Notes under the pieces: generated by a model
What the model was told of the DNA's origin: nothing
The model's database searches: none
The model's input: the letters and a program-made list of their open reading frames with translations, nothing else
Translations under genes and position numbers: made by a program
Source: Firmicutes bacterium UBA1393
Lineage (GTDB): Bacteria > Bacillota > DTU025
DNA: 33,821 nt
Assembly: GCA_002305255.1 (NCBI GenBank)
Contig: DBQN01000044.1
Coordinates: 222 to 34,042, forward strand
Direction: 5' to 3'
Shown here: positions 7,694 to 16,076 of the stretch, in pieces
Position numbering within the stretch: the first letter of the stretch is position 1
Layout: every line of letters begins with the position of its first letter

Positions 7694-10126
7694 CTACAGC
7701 ACGACCTCTACGACATCGCGGTCGATGAGGCTCATGGTGGACGTGATCTTGTCGGCCAGTGACTGGTCGCCCTTGCACCCTGCCCTCACCTGCCGCAAGA
7801 GGTCGATGCTCCGCCTGAAAGCCGACACCACATCGCCCTCGGCATACGACGAGCCCCTGAGCATGGCTGCGAAGTCCTCACCCTGACTCCAGCTGAAGGC
7901 CAACGGGGCAAGACCGGTGAAGAACCGCATGGTACTGGCTCCGACGAAACTCTCCTCCACGAGCTCGATGCCTGCCGCGACATCCTTGATGCGGTCTACA
8001 TCGAAGGGGATGCTCTTGGCGGGGAACTCACCTCGCCTGGGTTCGTAGTCGATGCACACAGCCAGCGATGCGATCTGTTGCGGGGTGAACTCGTGGAACA
8101 CCCCGGAGAATACCAGCTCAGTCACGAACAGCTCCTGCGTGTGGATCTCTCTGGCGATCTCGCCCCGGCCGAGCAGCTTACCGTCGCGCACGTAACCGAG
8201 CCTCTCCAAGAGGGCAAGCTTGCGCTTATACTCGTGAACGAACCTTTCGTCACTTCCAAGCCGGCGCATGCGCTCGTAAAGTGCCTGCATGCGTCCGGCT
8301 ATCACGCCGCGCCTGGCCATGAGCTTTCGGCAGGCACGCTTCTGCGCCGTGCTGCACTTGCGCGAGTCAACCGATTCGAGCTCAGCCTTGAGCTCATCAA
8401 GGCGCCTGCGCAGGTCAGCTTTCTTGTCGCGGCTCCTTCGGTGCTTCGCCAATCGCTTGAGCCTAAGCTTGATCTCCGATATCTGCGATACCAGCGCACC
8501 CGAGTAGATGGGGCAGCCGGCTACATTGAGCTTATCGCATGCCGAAGCCATGATCTCCGCCTCGAGCTCGCGCGCAGCAGCGAGCTCCTTCTCTATCTGC
8601 TTGCGCTCGGCATTCTGCTGGTAGCTGGCGAAGTTCTGTTTCAGCACCTTCTGGATCTCGTCGTGCGACCTCGTGGCTATGAGGTTGACCACAGTGTTGT
8701 ACGAGAGCGTGAACCTACTAACCAGCGGTTCAACCGTGCGCTCATCGGTGCTGGGGAACTCTTCGGGGCGGAAGAAGTTCAGATCAGCGAGTATGTATAC
8801 AAAGCCTTCCTCATCAATGCCTCGCCTGCCCGCCCTACCGGCCATCTGGAAGTACTCCTGACCTGTCATGGGCCGAAAATCGACGCCGTTGAACTTGCGC
8901 ACCGTGTCGAAACAGACGCTCTTCACAGGGAAGTTGATCCCCACAGCAAACGTTTCGGTAGCGTAAAGCACTCTTATCAGCCTACGCTCAAAGAGGTCTT
9001 CAACGATCTCTTTGAGCACCGGCAAGAGGCCGGCGTGGTGGTACGCCACGCCCCTCGACAGCACGCGCCGCATGTTCTTGACACTCGGCATGCCATCGAT
9101 GCCCATACCGTCAAGACGCCTGTCGAAGTAATCAAGGACCTCATCGCGCTCTCGGACAGTGAGGTAGTTGACTATCTTACCCGTCTCCTCCGCCTTCTCC
9201 TCACACTGCCTGCGGCTGAACACGAAGTAGAGGCATGGTAACTTGTCGTTCCTGGTCAGGTAGTTGACGAGGTCAAGATGGCTGGTAGACTGATATCTTG
9301 GCCCTTCGCGACTCCACTCCGCGTCCTCCTCGGCCATCTCCTGGTCGCGCCTGACCTTATAGGCCTTCAGCTGCTCGAGACTGCCGGCCCCGAAGGACCG
9401 CTCGTATACGAAGTGCCTCAGGGGCACCACGCGCTTGAAGTGCCTGACCACGCGCACATCGTGGCCTTTGATGTCGCTGATCCAGAACGCCAGCTCATCG
9501 GCGTTGGGTATCGTGGCGGAGAGGCCAAGAAGGCGCATGCCGTCGGGCATGAAAATGATAGACTCCTCCCACACCGTGCCCCTGTCTTCATCTGCGAGGT
9601 AGTGGATCTCATCGAAGATCACGTGCGATACTCCGGCAAGATCGCCGGGGCTCAGATGGAGCATGTTGCGGAAGATCTCCGTGGTCATAATGAGGATCTG
9701 AGCACCTGTGTTTATCGACACGTCACCTGTGACGATCCCGACGTTCTCAGGGCCGAGCAGGCGCTTGAACTCCTTGTACTTCTGGTTGCTCAGTGCCTTG
9801 ATGGGCGCGGTGTATATGACCCGGCTGCCGGCATGGAACTGCCTCTCGATCAGGTAGTCTGCCACAAGGGTCTTGCCCACACCGGTAGGCGCCGACACAA
9901 GCACTGAATGGCCGGCCTCAAGGTATGAGATGGCCTCCCGTTGAAACGGGTCAAGCCTGTATCCTCTGTATTCTGCGGGAGCGGCGATGCTGCCCTCATC
10001 CGACGGCATCCCTTCGCCCGCATCAGTGCTCAGTGTTCTGATGCCGAGCGATGTGATGTTCGGCGGCAGCGCGCCCCTCGACCTGCGCCGTCGCTGCGAC
10101 GGTTTGAGCTTGACCTTGTGCTCCAC
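7694..10126 (-). CDS. Ski2/Mtr4-like DEAD-box helicase with DSHCT domain
   Basis: Predicted ATP-dependent RNA helicase of 810 residues. The Walker A motif APTGVGKT is at 79-86 and the DEIH box at 172-175. SAT appears as LGLSATIPN, and motif VI as QMAGRAGRRGID. The middle is helical, rich in Lys, Arg and Glu, and likely forms an arch or coiled-coil region. The C-terminal 170 residues (ELVFSGVFHEFTPQQIASL and on) match the DSHCT domain of Ski2/Mtr4 proteins. Bacterial homologues are found in actinobacteria and some Firmicutes; a role in RNA turnover is plausible but not shown. The GTG start has GAGGTGAT just upstream. An overlapping ATG one base off is in the wrong frame. No partner nuclease gene is adjacent. 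Confidence 0.9.
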   Translation of the reverse strand: MEHKVKLKPSQRRRRSRGALPPNITSLGIRTLSTDAGEGMPSDEGSIAAPAEYRGYRLDPFQREAISYLEAGHSVLVSAPTGVGKTLVADYLIERQFHAGSRVIYTAPIKALSNQKYKEFKRLLGPENVGIVTGDVSINTGAQILIMTTEIFRNMLHLSPGDLAGVSHVIFDEIHYLADEDRGTVWEESIIFMPDGMRLLGLSATIPNADELAFWISDIKGHDVRVVRHFKRVVPLRHFVYERSFGAGSLEQLKAYKVRRDQEMAEEDAEWSREGPRYQSTSHLDLVNYLTRNDKLPCLYFVFSRRQCEEKAEETGKIVNYLTVRERDEVLDYFDRRLDGMGIDGMPSVKNMRRVLSRGVAYHHAGLLPVLKEIVEDLFERRLIRVLYATETFAVGINFPVKSVCFDTVRKFNGVDFRPMTGQEYFQMAGRAGRRGIDEEGFVYILADLNFFRPEEFPSTDERTVEPLVSRFTLSYNTVVNLIATRSHDEIQKVLKQNFASYQQNAERKQIEKELAAARELEAEIMASACDKLNVAGCPIYSGALVSQISEIKLRLKRLAKHRRSRDKKADLRRRLDELKAELESVDSRKCSTAQKRACRKLMARRGVIAGRMQALYERMRRLGSDERFVHEYKRKLALLERLGYVRDGKLLGRGEIAREIHTQELFVTELVFSGVFHEFTPQQIASLAVCIDYEPRRGEFPAKSIPFDVDRIKDVAAGIELVEESFVGASTMRFFTGLAPLAFSWSQGEDFAAMLRGSSYAEGDVVSAFRRSIDLLRQVRAGCKGDQSLADKITSTMSLIDRDVVEVVL

Positions 10127-10170
10127 ATTATCACCTCATGCTGCTGCGTATGAACCGTGCAGTGACAGAC

Positions 10171-10202
10171 TCGCCCGACAGCTGGTGCTCGCTGCCGGGC
10201 GA
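10171..10202 (-). terminator. Hairpin after the tna-AOR-moaD operon
   Basis: Twelve-base arms (10171-10182 and 10191-10202) around an eight-base loop, starting a few bases after the moaD-like stop. The single A/C mismatch on the plus strand becomes a G-U pair in the minus-strand transcript, so the RNA stem is unbroken for the operon. No T-run follows, so it may be a pausing or mRNA 3'-end structure rather than a classic intrinsic terminator. Confidence 0.6.
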
Positions 10203-10207
10203 ATCGC

Positions 10208-10456
10208 CTAACCTCCGGCTACCGGGGTGAGCAGCACAATGGTCTCGCCGTCAGCGAGAACATGCTGTTTGCCCACGGTTCTGCCCTTAACTACGACTCT
10301 CATGACCAGCTCCGGCTTGATCCCGAGCGCCCGGAGCATGGCCGCTACGGTGTCGCCATCCTCAAAAGCATAGTCGAACCGTTCACGCTTGTCGGGAAAG
10401 TACTCCCTGGCATGACCGTGGACTATCACGTCGACCTTCCCATGCATCTTCTCCAC
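10208..10456 (-). CDS. MoaD/ThiS-like sulfur carrier protein
   Basis: Small protein of 82 residues with a beta-grasp pattern (VDVIVHGHAREYF, DGDTVAAMLRALGI, ADGETIVLLTPVAGG) and a C-terminal Gly-Gly, the site where MoaD and ThiS proteins are adenylated and carry sulfur as a thiocarboxylate. It follows the AOR gene by 36 bases. MoaD-like proteins beside tungsten aldehyde oxidoreductases are usually linked to making the pterin cofactor dithiolene, and this is the likely role here. The GTG start is preceded by AAGGGGG. No matching E1-like activating enzyme or MoaE is in the window, so it would have to use one encoded elsewhere. Confidence 0.82.
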   Translation of the reverse strand: MEKMHGKVDVIVHGHAREYFPDKRERFDYAFEDGDTVAAMLRALGIKPELVMRVVVKGRTVGKQHVLADGETIVLLTPVAGG

Positions 10457-10492
10457 GCTCGCCCCCTTGCCGTCGCCTGCCGTTGCCCTCGC

Positions 10493-12343
10493 CTACATCA
10501 AGCCGGCGGCAGTCAGCTTCTCCACGCAGTCGTGGAGCCCCAACCCTTCCAGGGTTTCGACCGTGGGTTTTCCGTTGCTGTCCCAGCCCCTCTGGGCATA
10601 GTAATCATCGAGCATGTAGTCGAGCTGCTCCTTCGTAAGCATCTTGCCCTTCGCCGGACCGGTAGGCACCGGCTCCTCATAGAACCTGGCCGGCGGATAA
10701 TCCATGGCTCTGCCGAACCCGGGGCGCTCGAGGAACGCCCTGGTCCTCGTCAGGTTCCACACCCTGTCGGTGGCATCGAACAGCTCCTTCTGAGTGAGCT
10801 TGCGCCCGGTGACGGCCTCGAACATCTCAGGGTAGTTCTCGAACTCAAAGCCTATCTCCACCCACTGTAGGCGGCATGCGCCGAGTAGATCGAAGGCCGG
10901 CCTGATACGCTGAAGCTCGATGACCTTCGCCGCCTTGCCCTGGATCTCCTCACGCCCCTTGGCAACGTCATAGGTTATCGCCCATGCCCTGTTGTGGTGG
11001 GCGCCGATGTCGGCCGTCATGTAAGCAAGCATCATGGCAGGAGCCCAGCGTGCCTCGTAGCCGCTCCACTCGAGGCCCTTGACCTGGATGGCGAACTTCT
11101 CGGATCCTCCGCCGAAGGCCTGAGCTGCGGCGCGCGCTCCTCTGGCAAGTATATCGCCTATTCCTTCTCTATATGCGATGGCGCGCGCCAGGTACTCGAA
11201 GGACTTGATATCGCCCCAGCGCAGCTCCATCCCCACCTGTTCTCTGGTTACTATGCCCTTCTCGGCACACTCAAGGGCGAAGGCCACTACGTTGCCGCCG
11301 GAGATCGTGTCGAGCCCCAGCTCGTCGCAGAGGTAGTTGGCGTACGCGACCTCCTCTATCGTGCCGAGCATGCAATTGCCGCCGATCAGGGCCACCGTTT
11401 CGTACTCAGGCCCCTCCACAAAGGCGTCCTTCTCGCCCACTCTGGTATGAGCGTACTTGCCGCACGGCGTGGGGCAGCAGAAACAGCCCTTGTCGGTGAG
11501 CCAGATACGTTCGAGCAGTGCCTCTCCACCTATCTCCTCATGCCCCTCAAAGTGAGTCGTCCAGAAGTTCTTGGTAGGAAACGCTCCGACCTCGTTAACC
11601 CACGGGGTGACGCCCGGTGTGCCCTGGGGAGTCCATTCCTTGAAGCCGGGCTTGGAGAAGCATGAGTTGAACATCTCCTGGCCCTTGCGCCATACTGCCT
11701 CAGGGTTCGCCAGGGGCAACGACTTGGTGCCGCGCACTGCGATCGCTTTGACCTTCTTCGAACCCAGCACTGCACCTATGCCGCACCGGCCGGCCTGCCT
11801 GCCATAGTCGTGGCCGATACACGCGAAGGCCACCATGTTCTCGCCGGCCGGGCCTATCACGGCCACCTGGAAGTCCTCGCCCAGGTCTCTCTTTATCATC
11901 AGCTCGGCCTGGCTCGACCCTTTGCCCCAGTAGCTGGAACCATCGATAACCGACACCTTGTCATCATCGACTACCACTACGCACGGCTGCTCGCTCATGC
12001 CCTCAATGATGATGACGTCATAACCGGCGTACTTCACCTCGGCGCTGAAGTGCCCTCCCATGTTGGCATCGCCCATGATACCTGTAGCCGGTGAGAGCGC
12101 ACCGAACTGGATCTTTCCGCTCGCCGGCATGAACACACCCGACAATGGCCCGGGCGCACACACTACTTTGTTGTCGGGACCCAACGGATCGGCACCAACC
12201 GGCACCTCGTCAAAGAGGATCTTCTGCACGAAGCCGCGGCCGCCGATGTAGTCACGGGCCATGACCGGATCAAGTGGCTCTCTCGTGCTGGTTCTGTCGG
12301 TGACATTCACCCTCAGCACCCAACCGGTATACCCGCCTGACAT
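10493..12343 (-). CDS. aor: Tungsten-containing aldehyde:ferredoxin oxidoreductase
   Basis: Oxidises aldehydes to carboxylic acids (or runs in reverse) with ferredoxin, using a tungsten or molybdenum bis-pterin cofactor and one [4Fe-4S] cluster. The N-terminus shows the family pattern GGYTGWVLRVN, DYIGGRGF and GALSPATGIMGDANMGG. Cluster ligands are Cys287, Cys290 and Cys294 (in CFCCPTPC) and Cys490 (LLGACRLQW), a spacing very close to the known archaeal enzyme. The 616-residue length is normal for the family. I chose the ATG at 12343 because AAGGAGGG lies seven bases upstream; the longer frame from 12412 runs back into the ferredoxin gene. It starts one base after the ferredoxin stop, so the two are surely co-translated. 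The natural aldehyde is unknown; the neighbouring tryptophanase suggests an aromatic or amino-acid-derived one. Confidence 0.95.
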   Translation of the reverse strand: MSGGYTGWVLRVNVTDRTSTREPLDPVMARDYIGGRGFVQKILFDEVPVGADPLGPDNKVVCAPGPLSGVFMPASGKIQFGALSPATGIMGDANMGGHFSAEVKYAGYDVIIIEGMSEQPCVVVVDDDKVSVIDGSSYWGKGSSQAELMIKRDLGEDFQVAVIGPAGENMVAFACIGHDYGRQAGRCGIGAVLGSKKVKAIAVRGTKSLPLANPEAVWRKGQEMFNSCFSKPGFKEWTPQGTPGVTPWVNEVGAFPTKNFWTTHFEGHEEIGGEALLERIWLTDKGCFCCPTPCGKYAHTRVGEKDAFVEGPEYETVALIGGNCMLGTIEEVAYANYLCDELGLDTISGGNVVAFALECAEKGIVTREQVGMELRWGDIKSFEYLARAIAYREGIGDILARGARAAAQAFGGGSEKFAIQVKGLEWSGYEARWAPAMMLAYMTADIGAHHNRAWAITYDVAKGREEIQGKAAKVIELQRIRPAFDLLGACRLQWVEIGFEFENYPEMFEAVTGRKLTQKELFDATDRVWNLTRTRAFLERPGFGRAMDYPPARFYEEPVPTGPAKGKMLTKEQLDYMLDDYYAQRGWDSNGKPTVETLEGLGLHDCVEKLTAAGLM

Positions 12344-12344
12344 G

Positions 12345-12746
12345 TCATCGCCCTCCTTCGCCGGTATCGGCATCGTAGATGGCGCCCTTGGGGCACATGC
12401 ACACGCAGGCACCGCACAAGATGCACTTCGACGGGATCTCCGCTCTGGGGTGCACCATCATGACTCCCCGCGGGCACGCTTCCACACAGGCCATACAGCT
12501 GATGCATTTCGTTTCGTCGACGCGGTACGCACCGTCGATCATTGGTATCGCGTCGACGGGGCAAACCGCTGCACACTCGCCGCACTGGTTGCAGAAGTGC
12601 ACCTCGTACGCACCTGGCTGTGGGAAATGCCCCTCTATGCGGAGCAGGCTCTTCTTGGGGTTGTTTTCGCCGAGCACCTGCATTGAACAGGCAAGTTGAC
12701 ACACCCGGCAGCCGGAGCAGAGTCGATTGTCGGCTGCAAGCCTCAT
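12345..12746 (-). CDS. Four-cluster [4Fe-4S] ferredoxin partner of AOR
   Basis: Electron carrier of 133 residues with four CxxCxxCxxxC-type motifs: CSGCRVCQLAC, CNQCGECAAVCP, CISCMACVEACP and CILCGACVCMCP. This predicts four [4Fe-4S] clusters, as in the small electron-transfer subunits encoded beside AOR-family enzymes and in HycB/DmsB-like proteins. No signal peptide or Tat motif is seen, so it acts in the cytoplasm. It most likely receives electrons from the AOR encoded one base downstream. I chose the ATG at 12746 because GGGAGG lies seven bases upstream; the GTG two codons earlier is too close to that site. The gene follows tryptophanase by 30 bases. Confidence 0.93.
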   Translation of the reverse strand: MRLAADNRLCSGCRVCQLACSMQVLGENNPKKSLLRIEGHFPQPGAYEVHFCNQCGECAAVCPVDAIPMIDGAYRVDETKCISCMACVEACPRGVMMVHPRAEIPSKCILCGACVCMCPKGAIYDADTGEGGR

Positions 12747-12776
12747 TCTCACGCCTCCCTTGAGAATTGTGTGACT

Positions 12777-14162
12777 TCAGATCCTCTCAAACCTTGCGGT
12801 GAAATGTCGCAGCACCGGGGCCTCGTAGGTAAGCCGGAAGCCTCTGATGCTATCGCGCCTTGCCGCCAGGCCTTCGAATGCCCTGGCCACGAAGGCCATG
12901 TGCCGATCGGTGTACACACGTCGGGGCACCGCCAACCTCACCAGCTCCAGCGCGGGGCCTATGGGCTCACCACTGTTCGGATCGGTGGTGCCGAAGGCAC
13001 ACATGCCCAGCTCAACACCGCGCACTCCCGCTTCGAGATACAGCTCGACAGCCAGGGCCTGTGCCGTGAATTCCTTCTGCGGGATGTGCGGCAGAAAGGC
13101 TGCGGCGTCGACGTACACTCCGTGGCCGCCGGCAGGGGTGATGATGGGCACTCCCGCGTCCACCAGAAGGTCGGCCAGATAGGCCACCTGCCCGATGCGT
13201 TCCTCAAGATACGCCTCGTCAAGAGCCTCTTCGAGCCCGACTGCAAGGGCCTCCATATCCCGGCCTGATAGCCCGCCATAGGTCGCGAAACCCTCGAAGG
13301 GTATGACCCACTCGAGAGCTCGATGATACAACGCCTCGTCGCGGAAGGCCACGAACCCTCCCATGTTCGCAAGCCCGTCCTTCTTGGCGCTCATCACGCA
13401 GCCATCACCGTAGGAGAACATCTCAGATGCTATCTCCTTGATGCTCTTCTGCGAATAGCCCGGTTCCCTCATCTTGATGAAGTAGGCGTTCTCGGCGTAG
13501 CGGGCACAGTCGAAGATGAAGGGCACTCCGTAGGCGTGCGCCAGCTCACTGGCTTGCCTGATGTTAGCCATTGACACCGGCTGCCCGCCGTTGGAGTTGC
13601 ACGTCACCGTCATGAGCACGAAGGGTGTTCTGCCTGCTGCGGCGTTCTCCTCAAGCTCCGTTCGGAGGGCCTTGAGGTCAACGTCGCCTTTGAAGGCCTC
13701 CTCACTCTTGACTTCGTAACCCTGCTTGCGCAGCAGGTTCACGGGTTCGGCACCCCTCAGTACGATATGGCCTGTGGTAGTGTCGAAGTGCATGTTACCA
13801 GGCACGCGCTGGCCAGGCCTTACCAGCGTCATCATCAGAACGTGTTCGGCACCTCTGCCTTGATGAGCAGGCGCCACGTGCTCGTAGCCTGTAATGTCAG
13901 CCACAACCCTGCGCAGCCTGGCGAAACTTCGTGATCCGGCGTACGCCTCATCGCCGCGCATGAGTGCCGACCACTGGGCATCGCTCATTGCGGCAGTGCC
14001 GGAGTCGGTGAGCAGATCGATGTACACGTCATCGGAACTGAGGTTGAATAGGTTGTAGCCTGCTCGCTCAACTGCAAGCCTTCTCGCCTCCGGAGATATC
14101 TGGCGCACGGGCTCTACCATTTTGATCCTGTAGGGCTCCGCGTAGGCATCTCTGGGCCTCAA
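12777..14162 (-). CDS. tnaA: Tryptophanase
   Basis: PLP-dependent beta-eliminating lyase that splits L-tryptophan to indole, pyruvate and ammonia. The family pattern is clear: DLLTDSGTAAMSDAQW, RGDEAYAGSRSF, HQGRGAEHVL and GGQPVSMANIR. The PLP lysine is the second Lys of SAKKDG, about residue 261. Two positions separate tryptophanase from tyrosine phenol-lyase. The C-terminal motif is LRHFTA (His about 453), as in tryptophanase, where tyrosine phenol-lyase has LRFFTA. The segment GVELG lacks the Arg that binds the phenol ring (SMERG in tyrosine phenol-lyase). Length about 461, normal for the family. The likely start is the TTG at 14162, eight bases after AAGGAG; the GTG at 14171 overlaps that site. 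It heads the ferredoxin-AOR-moaD operon. An alternative substrate cannot be excluded. Confidence 0.92.
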   Translation of the reverse strand: MRPRDAYAEPYRIKMVEPVRQISPEARRLAVERAGYNLFNLSSDDVYIDLLTDSGTAAMSDAQWSALMRGDEAYAGSRSFARLRRVVADITGYEHVAPAHQGRGAEHVLMMTLVRPGQRVPGNMHFDTTTGHIVLRGAEPVNLLRKQGYEVKSEEAFKGDVDLKALRTELEENAAAGRTPFVLMTVTCNSNGGQPVSMANIRQASELAHAYGVPFIFDCARYAENAYFIKMREPGYSQKSIKEIASEMFSYGDGCVMSAKKDGLANMGGFVAFRDEALYHRALEWVIPFEGFATYGGLSGRDMEALAVGLEEALDEAYLEERIGQVAYLADLLVDAGVPIITPAGGHGVYVDAAAFLPHIPQKEFTAQALAVELYLEAGVRGVELGMCAFGTTDPNSGEPIGPALELVRLAVPRRVYTDRHMAFVARAFEGLAARRDSIRGFRLTYEAPVLRHFTARFERI

Positions 14163-14174
14163 ACATCTCACTCC

Positions 14175-14243
14175 TTACCCACTCTCGGCTTCCCAGATGC
14201 TTCTAGAGCAGAGTTTCGGCTTCGGGCGCCAGGTTTCCTGCAT
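14175..14243 (-). CDS. Possible leader peptide upstream of tnaA
   Basis: A 22-codon frame that starts ATG, contains two Trp codons (residues 5 and 17) and ends with a TAA whose last bases belong to the AAGGAG ribosome-binding site of tnaA. Enteric tnaA genes are controlled by a short Trp-containing leader, TnaC, so position and content are suggestive. Against it: there is no good ribosome-binding site before the ATG, the W-F-N-x-D spacing and terminal Pro of TnaC are absent, and two Trp in 22 codons can arise by chance. It lies entirely in the 122-base gap between the barrel gene stop and tnaA. Confidence 0.22.
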   Translation of the reverse strand: MQETWRPKPKLCSRSIWEAESG

Positions 14244-14284
14244 CTCGCCATAGCCGAGCCTGCTGCTGCTCCGGGCGGGCCCCT

Positions 14285-15928
14285 CTAGAACAGCACCCTC
14301 GCCTCTGCCTCCAGCCATCCGCCCCGCGACACGGAATCGTAATCCGTTCCGGCATATGTCAGCTGGCCCTTTGCCCTGAGAGTCACCGACACGCGCCCGG
14401 TAGGGGCGTAGGTCAGCCACGCCAGAGCTTCTGCAGAACGTGTGGCGGTGTCGCCCTTCTGTTTGTCGACGCCGCCCAGATCGGCCCCACACGTGAGGCC
14501 GGTCATCTTTCCGAGTTTGATGGGTCTCGACAGACTCAGCCCCACGTCGATCTGCCTCGACAGGGCTCCATCGTCGGCGCTATCCGCGCTCAAACCGGCC
14601 TTAAGCCCCACAGAGGTGCTGCCCACCGCCGTGGATGCCCTCAGGAGCACGGCGTTGCTCACGCGCAGGCCATCGTCGATGACGTTGTGCGTGGTGGTGC
14701 GGCTCAGGAGCGCGTCAGCACTGACCTGTTGGTCACCAAGGCGAAACGGCGCAGCCGCTTCAAGCGAGGCAGTGCGCTTCACAGTACCGAGGGTCGGCGA
14801 TTCACCGGCAAGCCCCTTCTTGGAGTTCACACCGTATTTCGCCCTCACGATCCACTCGCGCGCCCTCACCGTAAGTGACACATCCGACGACATGCTACGC
14901 TGGGAAGCGTCGGAACTTCCGTCAAGGTTGTCGCCGCCTGCCCCTGCGCCTACGGCGAGCGACGCATTCACACCGTTCTGCCCGCCTGAGTACACCGGGC
15001 CCGACCACGACGCAGACAGTTCGTACGCTCCACCCGCCCCATCCGGCACCGCGGGACTCATCGACACGAAACCATCCGTCGCGAACTGGCCTGAGGCCGT
15101 GGCGGTACCCCCGAGCAGACTGCCGCTGGCTCCCACCCCCGCGAGCCATCCGGTTCGGTGTTCGATGTCATCGTGCGATGCAATGGCCTCAAGATCAAGC
15201 GCAAGCCTTCCCAGCTTGAGCCAGGCCTGCGCGCCACCCATCTTAAGATCGAGGCCTTCTTTGGCTGCCGTAAGGCCCTGCACCGTCAGGCCCAGTCGGG
15301 GTGATATCGCCGTCTCGACAGCAGCCCCTGTCACTTGAGTCGTCGATACCGACAGGCCCGAGCTTACTGTGTTGGCTCCACGAAACGCCGTGCCAGTGGC
15401 CCTTATGCCCGCCACCTCGCCGCCTACCGAGGCCACCGCCCCGTGAAGGGAGTTGCCCGATAGGTATCTTCCCGACATGACCGGCACATAGGTGTCGCCC
15501 AGCATTACGCTGAGTGCGCCCGACCTCGCAGACACAGACCACTTCTCCACCTTCTCGGCCCAGGGGCCGAGCCTGATCGCGTCGCTCCCCAGCCCGTAGC
15601 TCGCCCCCAGCAGCCTCAAGCTGCCTTCGAGATTGAGGGGGCCCAGGCCACCGGAGAGCCTCAGGTTTGTGGTGTTCGAAAGCCTGAACGTAGTTTGCCA
15701 GTAGGCCTTGAGGGTGGAATCACCTGAGATGCTCCAGCTGGCGGTACTCGCCATGCCGGCAGGGCCCGCAAGGCCGGTAGCGCCGGCAGTGCGCGCCTGA
15801 CATGCACCTGAGGCCGCACCGATGATGACAACAGCAGAGATGGGAATCACAACGAGTCCGCGGAGTGCACGGAGCGCTCCGGCAGCGAATCGCTTCAGCC
15901 GGGGCTCTGATGAGACCGGAATGGCCAT
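14285..15928 (-). CDS. Predicted large outer-membrane beta-barrel protein
   Basis: A protein of 547 residues that I do not recognise at family level. It has a signal peptide (basic RLKRF segment, hydrophobic LVVIPISAVVIIGAASGA, cleavage near ACQA), then some 480 residues of alternating polar/hydrophobic strands rich in Gly, Ser, Ala and Thr. The last strand is WLEAEARVLF, ending in Phe as outer-membrane barrels do. No plug, TonB box or POTRA domain is seen. The ATG at 15928 is chosen because GGGAGGTG lies nine bases upstream; the longer frame from 16003 adds a charged, non-signal stretch. It lies downstream of two smaller barrel genes on the same strand, with a hairpin between, so it may be transcribed separately. 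A function in transport or adhesion is possible but unproven. Confidence 0.6.
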   Translation of the reverse strand: MAIPVSSEPRLKRFAAGALRALRGLVVIPISAVVIIGAASGACQARTAGATGLAGPAGMASTASWSISGDSTLKAYWQTTFRLSNTTNLRLSGGLGPLNLEGSLRLLGASYGLGSDAIRLGPWAEKVEKWSVSARSGALSVMLGDTYVPVMSGRYLSGNSLHGAVASVGGEVAGIRATGTAFRGANTVSSGLSVSTTQVTGAAVETAISPRLGLTVQGLTAAKEGLDLKMGGAQAWLKLGRLALDLEAIASHDDIEHRTGWLAGVGASGSLLGGTATASGQFATDGFVSMSPAVPDGAGGAYELSASWSGPVYSGGQNGVNASLAVGAGAGGDNLDGSSDASQRSMSSDVSLTVRAREWIVRAKYGVNSKKGLAGESPTLGTVKRTASLEAAAPFRLGDQQVSADALLSRTTTHNVIDDGLRVSNAVLLRASTAVGSTSVGLKAGLSADSADDGALSRQIDVGLSLSRPIKLGKMTGLTCGADLGGVDKQKGDTATRSAEALAWLTYAPTGRVSVTLRAKGQLTYAGTDYDSVSRGGWLEAEARVLF

Positions 15929-16023
15929 GGATGGCAGCACCTCCCGTAGAGGTGGAGATACTACACCTCGAGCTTCTTCACCTTCATAGTCCAGGAAAAT
16001 CACCCAAAGCGGCTACGCAAGAA

Positions 16024-16044
16024 GGGGGACGCCCAGCGTCCCCC
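16024..16044 (-). terminator. Hairpin between barrel genes
   Basis: Perfect nine-base arms (16024-16032 and 16036-16044, GGGGGACGC and its complement) with a three-base loop, 33 bases after the stop of the 175-residue barrel gene and before the large barrel gene. On the minus strand it is followed by TTCTTG, a weak T-run. It likely ends or attenuates transcription of the small barrel gene. Confidence 0.6.
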
Positions 16045-16076
16045 GGTATGCTCAGCCAGATGCGCTCGAGCGCAGT

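Noticed and set aside
8078..9241. A 387-codon plus-strand open frame
   Set aside because: It is antisense to the helicase, whose motifs are complete; no domain is seen in the plus-strand frame.
12777..14162. Tyrosine phenol-lyase as product
   Set aside because: The C-terminal LRHFTA and the GVELG segment match tryptophanase; the Phe and Arg that define tyrosine phenol-lyase are absent.
14442..15338. A 298-codon plus-strand open frame
   Set aside because: It mirrors the large barrel gene and lacks a start signal; Pro/Ser-rich composition is typical of shadow frames here.
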